From: MED-G105 sp965263305
Lineage (GTDB): Bacteria > Pseudomonadota > Alphaproteobacteria > Caulobacterales > Parvularculaceae
Assembly: GCA_965263305.1 (NCBI GenBank)
Contig: OZ253666.1
Span: 1,984,001 to 2,048,000 of the forward strand
Length of the DNA: 64,000 nucleotides
Direction: 5' to 3'
Below, piece after piece: positions 23,406-31,040 of this stretch (position 1 is the stretch's first letter; every line of letters starts with the position of its first letter). Under the pieces are notes generated by a model. The model saw nothing but the letters and a program-made list of their open reading frames with translations, was not told the origin of the DNA and ran no database searches. Both the position numbers and the translations under genes were made by a program.

Positions 23406-24749
23406 TTAATCGCCCGCGATGGTCATCTCACGAATGAGGAGACTTGGCGCGTTTTTCGCGCCCGTGAATTCAAGATCATTCGCGGGCGAAATATCGGCGT
23501 ACATCTCTAACAGGTTCCCGGCGATGGTGATCTCGCTGACGGGATGCAGGATCTCGCCCTTTTCAGACCAGAAGCCTGAACACCCCACTGAGTAGTCACC
23601 GGTATTCGGGTTTACTTGTGGTCCGAACATGTCGGTGACGATCAGGGCCTCCCCGGCGTCAGCGAGCAGTTGTTCGACGCTGGCCGCGCCGGCTTCCATA
23701 TAGAGATTGGTCGTCCCGGCGCCTGGTGCGCCGGCGCCGTTTCGGGTGGCTCGGCCGTTTGTTTCTTCGCCCAATTGCCGGGCGATCGCGGAGTTTTTGA
23801 TCCATTGGGTCAACACGCCCTTATCGATCAAATTGAAAGCGTCGGGTTTGACGCCTTCGCCGTCAAAATGGATCGAGCCATGGCCGCGTTTGCGGAATGG
23901 GTCATCGATGATGTTGACGCTTTCAGGGAAAATCCGCTCCCCCCGCTTTTCCTTTAGGAAGCTAACGCCCCTTGCGATGCCTGACCCATTGGCGGCGCTC
24001 GCCAAATGGCCGAGGAGTGACGCCGAAAGGCGTTTATCGAACATCACCGGCGCGGGCCGGCTTTTTAATTTGCGGGGGCTAAGGCGCGCGACAGCGCGCA
24101 AACCCGCCAAACGCCCTATGTCTTGGGCGGTGCGCAGATCATCAAAATGGGTTTTTGATTCGGTATCGTAATCGCGCTCCATCCCTGCATCATCTTGGGC
24201 GATGACACTGACCCCGATGGAATGGCTGGCGCTGCTTGATTCCCCGAAGAACCCGTCGGAGGTCATCAGCCATTGGCGACCCTCGCCATAGCTTGCTCCC
24301 GCGCCCGAGGAATTGACAACGCCCTGCACATCGAGGGCTGCTTGTTCGCAGGCGGCCGCGCGTTCCTTTAGAACATCCGTATTCGGATCGGCGAAATCGC
24401 CAAGCTCTAGATCGGGAAAGGGCGCGGCGGAAAGACGGGATTTATCGGCAAGGCCGACATAGGGATCTTCCGGGGCAGACTTTGCCATCGCGGCGCAGCG
24501 CTCGGCCAACATGGGCAAGCCTTTGGGGTTCACGTCGGTCGTCGAGACGCTCGCCGCGCGCTGCCCGTAAATGGCGCGCAAGCCGATTTCGAAACTCTCG
24601 GAGCGTTCGACATCTTCAAGGGCGCCCATCCGGAAGGACGCGCTTTGGGAGACGCTGTAATCTAGGACGGCGTCAGCCTTGTCGGCGCCGGCGCGGCGGA
24701 CAAGATCAATAGCCTCGGACAATAGGCGTTCGGCGTTTTCTTTTTCCAT
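23406..24749 (-). CDS. pmbA: PmbA/TldD-family metallopeptidase subunit
   Basis: The 447-residue protein matches the PmbA (TldE) half of the TldD/TldE proteolytic pair, which degrades peptides and matures microcins. Typical segments are ESFEIGLRAIYGQRAASVS, the central GTTNLYMEAG and MFGPQVNPNTGDYSVGCSGFWSEKGE, and the C-terminal SLLIREMTIAG. PmbA itself lacks the HExxxH zinc site of TldD, and none is seen here, as expected. It is the first gene of the pmbA-DUF4170-phosphatase run on this strand. No tldD is in the window. Confidence 0.92.
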   Translation of the reverse strand: MEKENAERLLSEAIDLVRRAGADKADAVLDYSVSQSASFRMGALEDVERSESFEIGLRAIYGQRAASVSTTDVNPKGLPMLAERCAAMAKSAPEDPYVGLADKSRLSAAPFPDLELGDFADPNTDVLKERAAACEQAALDVQGVVNSSGAGASYGEGRQWLMTSDGFFGESSSASHSIGVSVIAQDDAGMERDYDTESKTHFDDLRTAQDIGRLAGLRAVARLSPRKLKSRPAPVMFDKRLSASLLGHLASAANGSGIARGVSFLKEKRGERIFPESVNIIDDPFRKRGHGSIHFDGEGVKPDAFNLIDKGVLTQWIKNSAIARQLGEETNGRATRNGAGAPGAGTTNLYMEAGAASVEQLLADAGEALIVTDMFGPQVNPNTGDYSVGCSGFWSEKGEILHPVSEITIAGNLLEMYADISPANDLEFTGAKNAPSLLIREMTIAGD

Positions 24750-24823
24750 ATGCCGGAGATACCGGCGCCTTGCGTTTCTTGCAACTGCAGCTGATCGCAG
24801 TTTCGCAATTCTGACGTTGGCCT

Positions 24824-25408
24824 CTAGAGGGACCCGTCCTTCACCGCGGAATAGTAATGGGTCTCGCCCTCATCGACATACTCATCAACAACGCGCACAC
24901 CGCTTTCGGCCAGGAGGCGTCGGTAAGCGGGCGCGCCAAGGGAGAGCGAGGATTTTCCGGTCAACAAATCCTCCCAGGTCCCTTGTTGGCGCGGCGCCGA
25001 AAAGAGAAGCCTGCCCCCGGGGTTCAGGGCCGCCGTCATTCGGTGGAGGAGCACGCGCTGGTCATCGGCGGACAGCAGAAAAACGAGGCCAATGGCTAAA
25101 ACGCCGTTAAAAGCGCGACCGAAAAAATTACTTTGCTCGGCAGGCTCGCAGGCGATCTGAAGGTCGGGGAACCGGCGTTGAAAGGCGCTGACCATGGTCG
25201 GCGCGGCGTCGATTGCGAAAACATCTAATCCGGCCTCAACCAAAACCGATGTGATGGGCACGCCTGATCCGGCGCCGACATCGACGACCGCGCCGCCGGG
25301 GGGAAGGGACGCCGCCCATTGTTCAACGATCCCCCGACCAATGTGAGAGCGAACCGCCATATATTTCTCGGCGATCGCCTCATAGCCGTTCGAGGGGTCG
25401 TCAGCCAA
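24824..25408 (-). CDS. SAM-dependent class I methyltransferase
   Basis: The 194-residue protein has a Rossmann methyltransferase fold: motif I VVDVGAGSGVPIT (about residues 40-52), the acidic DAAPTMVSAF for SAM ribose, and the post-motif LNPGGRLLFSAP. It is a small, soluble enzyme with no substrate domain. It is transcribed alone between pmbA and the glutathione transferase gene. The substrate cannot be inferred. Confidence 0.82.
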   Translation of the reverse strand: MADDPSNGYEAIAEKYMAVRSHIGRGIVEQWAASLPPGGAVVDVGAGSGVPITSVLVEAGLDVFAIDAAPTMVSAFQRRFPDLQIACEPAEQSNFFGRAFNGVLAIGLVFLLSADDQRVLLHRMTAALNPGGRLLFSAPRQQGTWEDLLTGKSSLSLGAPAYRRLLAESGVRVVDEYVDEGETHYYSAVKDGSL

Positions 25409-25456
25409 AAGGGATCTCCCTAGAAAAATGGAACCCGATGGGCGGGGTTTGTTGGG

Positions 25457-26110
25457 TTACGTCCCTGCGTCTGCGGCGACTTCCGCCGCGGCGCCCTCGC
25501 CCCACTCGCGCATGGCGGGCAAGGCCATCATTATCTCCGCCCAGGCCGCGGCGGGGGCCGGGAGGGCGACCGGGCCATAGCTGTGAAAACGAGACGCAAC
25601 GGGGGCGAACATTGCATCAGCGATGGAGAATGCGCCGTATAGGAATGGGCCTTTGTCGGCGCCGAACTGGTCGCGCGCCTCAGTCCATAATGCGCCAATG
25701 CGGTCGATGTCCCGCTGGACGCCGCCGGATGTCACATGGCGCAATCCCTCGCGGACAAATTGCATCGGCCAGACGGTGCGCAGGTTTTCAAAGCCCGCAT
25801 GCATCTCCGCGGAAATCGCTCTGGCATGGGCGCGTGCGGCAGGGTCTTCAGGCCAAAGTTGCTTTGTCGGGAAGCCTTCATGCAGGTATTCAGCGATGGC
25901 GAGGCTTTCCCAAACCTGACGGTCACCGTCGAGCAGGACAGGCACAAGACCGGACGGGGAAAGCGCTTTCAGCTGCGCGCGGCTATCCGGACGGTCAAGA
26001 CGGACCAGCTTCTCCGTGAAAGGAATGCCGGCCTGTTTTAGGATTAGCCATGGGCGCAGGGACCAGCTTGATAAATTCTTGTCCCCAATAATCAGTGTTA
26101 GATCGGTCAT
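25457..26110 (-). CDS. Glutathione S-transferase family protein
   Basis: The 217-residue protein has an N-terminal thioredoxin-like domain (TLIIGDKNLSSWSLRPWL with the likely catalytic Ser in SSWS; SGLVPVLL with cis-Pro; ESLAIAEYL) and an all-helical C-terminal domain (~90-200). It conjugates or reduces substrates using glutathione. ATG at 26110 has a perfect GAGGAG site; a second ATG four codons earlier overlaps the stop of the preceding gene. It is co-transcribed behind the glutamine amidotransferase gene. Confidence 0.88.
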   Translation of the reverse strand: MTDLTLIIGDKNLSSWSLRPWLILKQAGIPFTEKLVRLDRPDSRAQLKALSPSGLVPVLLDGDRQVWESLAIAEYLHEGFPTKQLWPEDPAARAHARAISAEMHAGFENLRTVWPMQFVREGLRHVTSGGVQRDIDRIGALWTEARDQFGADKGPFLYGAFSIADAMFAPVASRFHSYGPVALPAPAAAWAEIMMALPAMREWGEGAAAEVAADAGT

Positions 26111-26118
26111 GGAACTCC

Positions 26119-26835
26119 TCATCTATTCTGGGCGAAGAAAGCGGCGATCCATTGCGCCAGAATGGCTCTGTCAGACCGTTTCTCAAAGCTCGCGAGACCC
26201 GCGGCCACCAACCCATCGCCAATTCGGTCACGGCGCAATGTTAAAAGATCTCGCGCGTAGTCGGTGGTGAATTCGGGATGGGGCTGGAAGGATATCGCCG
26301 GCGCATGGGCGTATTCGACAACGCCATTGGGGCAAAAATCCGACCCGCCAAGGGCGCGCCCGCTAGCGGGTAAATCGACGACCTGATCCTGGTGGGAGAC
26401 GGCGCAGGCGATGCGCGATTGCGGCGGCGTCATCCACGCCGGTCGATGGTCGATATCATAGGCGTGGACGCCAACGCCCCAGCCTTTATCGACTTTTTGA
26501 ACACGCCCGCCAAAAGCTTGAGCCATTAACTGGTGGCCGAAACAAATCCCCACCTGGGGTTTGCGGGCGCCGGCGGCGGCGCGAAGATAGTCCTCTGATG
26601 GGGCGATCCAGTCATGCTCTTCATAAACGCCGGCAGCTGATCCCGTTGTCAAAACGGCGTCCATCTGGCCGATTGGCGGCGGGGTCTCGTCTTCGAAAAC
26701 CCGGGCGATGGCGACGGTTAGATTGGGGACTAACGGCGCGAGCATGATCTCCATCATGGCGCCATAGCTCGGATAGGTGTTTTTCAAAGGGCCCGGCGGG
26801 TCGCCCGTTTCCAAAATAGCGAGGCGCATCAGCAT
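26119..26835 (-). CDS. Class I glutamine amidotransferase-like protein
   Basis: The 238-residue protein has the triad-type amidotransferase core: nucleophile Cys in VGICFGHQLMAQAFGG and the His/Glu pair in SFQPHPEF. Standalone relatives of this size act on glutamine or gamma-glutamyl compounds, for example in polyamine or peptide catabolism; a GMP-synthase role is unlikely because there is no synthetase partner. The gene precedes and nearly overlaps the GST gene (8-bp gap to its ATG), so they are probably one operon. A second ATG (M3) is possible as start. Confidence 0.85.
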   Translation of the reverse strand: MLMRLAILETGDPPGPLKNTYPSYGAMMEIMLAPLVPNLTVAIARVFEDETPPPIGQMDAVLTTGSAAGVYEEHDWIAPSEDYLRAAAGARKPQVGICFGHQLMAQAFGGRVQKVDKGWGVGVHAYDIDHRPAWMTPPQSRIACAVSHQDQVVDLPASGRALGGSDFCPNGVVEYAHAPAISFQPHPEFTTDYARDLLTLRRDRIGDGLVAAGLASFEKRSDRAILAQWIAAFFAQNR

Positions 26836-26996
26836 TCATGGCGGGCCGTCGGATCAATGGCGGCGCGCGTCCTTTCATGTAACGTTATGGTCGAGTGACG
26901 TTCTGGCGTTTGAACCGCGACGCTATGATTTTCGCGGGGTTAGGGCAACCGCTCTTAATCGGCCAATTGGGCGCGTGGGCCTCTCCCTTTGGCGGG

Positions 26997-28304
26997 TTAT
27001 TCGCCGCCCAATAACGTTCTGTCAGCATGGGGGCGGGCGATCAACTCGCCGACGCTCGCGACATCAAAGACGATTAGCTCCCCTCGATGGCCGGGGCCAA
27101 TCAATGCTTGCTCGCCTGTCAGAAGCTGTCTTGGGGTTGTGGTGATGAGCGATAGCCAGGGCGAAAAGGGCGCATCCAATTGGGCGTCGACGATGGCGCG
27201 GGCGAATACGTCGACCGGATTATAATCACCCCCCGGATTAAATGCATCTTGGCAATTGTCGCTGGCCGCCGCCACGGGGACGCCGCGGGCATGGAGTTCT
27301 TTGATCGGTGCTAAGCCGCGCTGGCGCGGCGAGCGTTCCGAGCGACGCCCTAGCAGAAACGCATTTGTTTGGGGCATCGTCACAACGCCGATATCAGCCT
27401 GCTTGACGAGGGCGGCGATCCACTCAACCTCCTCCTCGGTTTTCATTGAAACGGCGCAGACATGGCCGCAGATGACAGACCCTTGGAAATCCCGTTCCAG
27501 AACGGCGCGGGCGATCTGCACAATGCCGTCCGATGATGACAGAAGGTTTTCATCGGTATGAAAATCAATATCCAGCCCATACCGCTCTGCAAGATCAAGG
27601 GCGCGGTGGACTTGCGCCTGAGTGTTTACCTTGGGGTATACGACGGGGCCCAAAAGCGCGCCGTGAGCGGCGGCGAAGGATGAAACATCATCGCCGTAGG
27701 ACGTCATCAATTTCTCTGCGCCAAGGGAGGCGACAAATTGTATTTCGATCCGATTTCGCCACGCTTCCCGAAGCTCGATCAGCGCTGGCCAAGCCGGGTC
27801 GCGCCTGCCCGGTTGGCTGTCGATATGGGTGCGGACGAGATTGACGCCATAGGCGTGCGCCCGTTCTAAGGCGTCATTGGCGCGCTGATAAACATCTTCA
27901 ACCGTCCAGTTTTCCGTCCTGTCGTGTTTGATGACGTTTTTGGCGTGCTCAAACGTGCCTTCAAGATTGGGCGCGCGGGACCAGGTCAGTGTTTTATCTA
28001 AATGAATATGAGCATCGACCAAACGGGTCGTCACCAAGCGTCCTTCAAGGTCGATCACGCGTCCGGATGTGGTTTGTTGCTCAAGGGATTGACGCCCAGG
28101 CTGCAACGCCACCGCGCTGATCGAACCGTCGAGGCCGATATCAATCGTGCAGAGGTGGTGGTCGTGTTTGCTTTTATCGGTGCTGAGGTCGCCCACTTCT
28201 GGGGCGAACATAAAGGCGGGGGCTGCGGCGTTCACGAGTTTGGTGGCTTCGCCCTGGGATCGCGTTACGTCGGTAAGAGGGGAGCGTGGGAGCTGGGATG
28301 ACAT
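26997..28304 (-). CDS. Amidohydrolase (cytosine-deaminase-like)
   Basis: The 435-residue protein shows the amidohydrolase metal motif VDAHIHLDKT (HxH), then a later DFHTDEN, GHVC and the AASDNCQD Asp, matching the cytosine deaminase subfamily of the superfamily. It hydrolyses C-N bonds of heterocyclic or amidine substrates; which one is unknown. ATG at 28304 is chosen over an in-frame TTG 14 codons upstream. It follows the small membrane-protein gene after 68 bp. Confidence 0.85.
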   Translation of the reverse strand: MSSQLPRSPLTDVTRSQGEATKLVNAAAPAFMFAPEVGDLSTDKSKHDHHLCTIDIGLDGSISAVALQPGRQSLEQQTTSGRVIDLEGRLVTTRLVDAHIHLDKTLTWSRAPNLEGTFEHAKNVIKHDRTENWTVEDVYQRANDALERAHAYGVNLVRTHIDSQPGRRDPAWPALIELREAWRNRIEIQFVASLGAEKLMTSYGDDVSSFAAAHGALLGPVVYPKVNTQAQVHRALDLAERYGLDIDFHTDENLLSSSDGIVQIARAVLERDFQGSVICGHVCAVSMKTEEEVEWIAALVKQADIGVVTMPQTNAFLLGRRSERSPRQRGLAPIKELHARGVPVAAASDNCQDAFNPGGDYNPVDVFARAIVDAQLDAPFSPWLSLITTTPRQLLTGEQALIGPGHRGELIVFDVASVGELIARPHADRTLLGGE

Positions 28305-28372
28305 AAAATTTCGCTGCAACAAATTGGAGGACAAGATAGACGGCAAAGCCGACGGCGAGGCTCAAGTACGGG

Positions 28373-28645
28373 CTATTCCGCTGGCGTCCGGCGCGGGTCA
28401 GTTTTGTCGATCGTCGCGCGAATAATCGGCGGTAGCCGATCGCGATACCGCAATAGCGTTGCATCCACCTTCGGCCATTTGCGGCGCATGCGTTGTACAA
28501 GCCGTTGCACGAGGGGAATGTAGGGCGCCAAGAGCGCCATGCCGATCGTGATCATGATCAGGCCGAAGGGCAGCGGCAAAGGCAGCACAACAAGACCAAC
28601 CGCCAACAGCACGATACCCATAGCCTGATGAAAGATTGGCAGCAT
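28373..28645 (-). CDS. Small two-helix membrane protein
   Basis: The 90-residue protein has a hydrophobic N-terminal half (residues ~8-45) with the Pro/Leu pattern VVLPLPLPFGLIMITIG, like the PGPGW/YbaN-type small membrane proteins, and then a basic cytoplasmic tail ending in KTDPRRTPAE. ATG at 28645 has a GGAG site. The frame is open 89 codons further upstream, but that part looks non-coding. The function is unknown. Confidence 0.7.
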   Translation of the reverse strand: MLPIFHQAMGIVLLAVGLVVLPLPLPFGLIMITIGMALLAPYIPLVQRLVQRMRRKWPKVDATLLRYRDRLPPIIRATIDKTDPRRTPAE

Positions 28646-29129
28646 GCCTAGACTTTGTCTCCTTACCGCGCCCTCGTCATGTTCGGGGCAAAAAGCGGTC
28701 TCGCATTTGATGCCTTGTTGGGCGCGGCGTGTCCATCCGGGGAATTGCAAAAATCGCCATTTCCGAAATGAGCTTGGCGGGCGCGCGGTGTTTTTCCATC
28801 GCCAATCCAACCCCGCCGTCCATCGACGATTTTCGCAGACATTCACGCCAGCGATCAAAGGGTCCCCTAGTTTGGGGCGGAGAAAGGAATTGGCATTGTG
28901 ACCTGACATCATAACTTAAACTCCCCGCAACTGAGGACGCTTTTTCCTATATGGGGCGACGCGCCTGGTTCATGATGCCTTTGAAGCTTCACGTTTGAGT
29001 TAATTTTGGCCGCGCACATATGTCCGATTGCCAGGCCCGATGAAGAGGGGGTCTATCTGGGGGCCAAATCGAAGGCTTAATACCCTGGTAAGGAAACGCT
29101 TTTTGGCGAAGGACGTTCGGAGCCCCATC
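28646..29129. other. Divergent intergenic region
   Basis: This ~480-bp region separates the small membrane-protein gene and ubiD. No convincing gene, RNA or strong hairpin is seen. It should hold both divergent promoters. Confidence 0.5.
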
Positions 29130-30662
29130 ATGACGTATCGATCCTTGAGAGACTTTATCGCGCTATTGGAGGCGGACGGGGATCTTATTCGGGTCTCCGA
29201 GCCGGTATCGACGGTATTGGAAATGACGGAGATTCAAACCCGGCTTCTGGCGTCGCAGGGCCCAGCCGTTTTGTTTGAAAAGCCGATCATGCCTGATGGT
29301 CAGGTCTCGCCCATCCCCGTTCTTATCAATCTGTTCGGGACTGTGGAGCGCGTGGCGAGGGGCGTCACCATTGGCGGCGAGGATCGCCGTGATGCGGCGG
29401 CCTTGCGCGCCGTTGGGGAGACATTGGCGTTCCTGCGCCAGCCGGAACCGCCTCAAGGATTGCGCGACGCCCTTGATCTTCTACCCCTGGCGAAGACCGT
29501 TTTGTCGATGAAACCGTCTACGAAAACCCTAGGCGTCGCCCCATGCCAAGAGGTGGTGTTGAAGAGCGACGATATCGATCTTACCGCCTTGCCGGTGCAA
29601 ACATGCTGGCCCGGTGAGCCTGCGCCTCTCATCACCTGGCCGTTGATCGTGACGAAGGGGCCGAGCGACGCGCGCGAGGATGGGTTCAATCTCGGCATTT
29701 ACCGCATGCAGGTTTTGGAGAAGAACAAAACCATAATGCGCTGGCTGCACCATCGCGGCGGCGCCCAACAACATCAGCGCTGGGGGCAAAAGAAAAGCGA
29801 GAGCATGCCTGTGGCCGCAGTGATCGGCGCTGATCCAGGGGTAATTTTGGCCGCCGTGACGCCAGTGCCGGATACGTTGTCGGAGTATCAGTTTGCCGGG
29901 CTCCTGCGCGGGCGAAAGGCCGAGCTGGTGGACTGTAAGACCGTGCCATTGAAAGTGCCTGCTGAGGCGGAAATTGTCCTGGAAGGCCATGTCTCTCTTG
30001 AGGAGTATGCTGATGAAGGGCCCTATGGCGATCACACTGGATACTACAACAATGTAGAGCGTTTCCCCGTGTTTACCGTGACGGCGGTGACGATGCGTAA
30101 AGATCCGATTTACCTTTCAACCTTCACCGGTCGGCCGCCGGATGAGCCAAGTGTGTTGGGGGAGGCGTTGAACGAGGTTTTTATTCCTCTCCTGCAACAG
30201 CAATTCCCGGAGATCATCGATTTCTGGCTGCCGCCTGAAGGATGCTCTTATCGCATCGCGGTCATCAGCATGAAGAAGGCGTATCCCGGTCATGCAAAGC
30301 GGGTGATGATGGGCGCCTGGAGTTTTTTGCGTCAGTTCATGTACACCAAATGGATTATCGTGGTGGACGAAAACGTAAACGCGCGCGACTGGAAGGACGT
30401 GATGTGGGCGATCTCGACCAAGATGGATCCCGCCCGAGATATTACCGTAATTGAAAATACCCCGATTGATTACTTGGACTTTGCCAGCCCCGAAAGCGGC
30501 CTTGGTTCCAAAATAGGACTAGACGCGACCGACAAGTGGGCGCCAGAGACAAAGCGCGAATGGGGAGAGCCCCTCAAAATGAGCGATGAGGTGGTGGCCC
30601 GGGTGGACGAAATGTGGACAAGCCTCGGATTGCCAGGCGATGGCGCGTCTATCTGGCGGTAG
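29130..30662 (+). CDS. ubiD: UbiD-family decarboxylase
   Basis: The 510-residue protein is typical for UbiD (3-octaprenyl-4-hydroxybenzoate decarboxylase, ubiquinone pathway), which uses prenylated FMN. It has FNLGIYRMQV, MRWLHHRGGAQQ, EGHVSLEEYADEGPYGDH (active-site Glu region) and GYYNNVERFPVF. ATG at 29130 is used (MTYRSLRDFI is the expected N-terminus), 34 codons inside the longer open frame. UbiX is not in the window. Related aromatic-acid decarboxylases are alternatives, but length and motifs favour UbiD. Confidence 0.93.
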   Translation: MTYRSLRDFIALLEADGDLIRVSEPVSTVLEMTEIQTRLLASQGPAVLFEKPIMPDGQVSPIPVLINLFGTVERVARGVTIGGEDRRDAAALRAVGETLAFLRQPEPPQGLRDALDLLPLAKTVLSMKPSTKTLGVAPCQEVVLKSDDIDLTALPVQTCWPGEPAPLITWPLIVTKGPSDAREDGFNLGIYRMQVLEKNKTIMRWLHHRGGAQQHQRWGQKKSESMPVAAVIGADPGVILAAVTPVPDTLSEYQFAGLLRGRKAELVDCKTVPLKVPAEAEIVLEGHVSLEEYADEGPYGDHTGYYNNVERFPVFTVTAVTMRKDPIYLSTFTGRPPDEPSVLGEALNEVFIPLLQQQFPEIIDFWLPPEGCSYRIAVISMKKAYPGHAKRVMMGAWSFLRQFMYTKWIIVVDENVNARDWKDVMWAISTKMDPARDITVIENTPIDYLDFASPESGLGSKIGLDATDKWAPETKREWGEPLKMSDEVVARVDEMWTSLGLPGDGASIWR

Positions 30663-31040
30663 GGCCGGTAGAGTTGATTTATTCGTTTATTTACAGCGGC
30701 TTGTGCTGGGTTCGGTAGTGTCTCTCGGCGGGGTATGCCCGTTATAGTATGCCCAAAATAGGCGCAATATCGAGGCCCTACTTGAGCCACAATGGGCCAG
30801 TGGGCGTGGCTGTTTAATATTTATGGTTCATCGGATCTGAATTTTGTTGGAACAATTGAACAAAAAATCTTTTCAAGTAATTATGGTAAATAAAAATAAC
30901 ATTGAAAAAATAAAACCAAAATAAAATACAAAAAAACTTATGGTTATCGAATATTAAGGAAGTCTTTTTATAAAATTTTATCATCTCAACTGCTACTTCA
31001 CACGTGCGTGATCGGCACAGGGCCGGCAGGGGAGATGGAT
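30663..31040. other. Intergenic region with extreme AT-rich leader
   Basis: This 378-bp stretch lies before the autotransporter gene. Bases 30841-30990 contain only 29 G or C of 150 by my count, far below the surrounding DNA, with several A- and T-tracts. No gene is visible. It probably carries the promoter of the autotransporter/kinase operon and is a candidate target for an AT-binding silencer. Confidence 0.6.

Noticed and set aside
28646..28912. N-terminal extension of the small membrane protein frame
   Set aside because: No start site or domain; the ATG at 28645 with GGAG is better supported.
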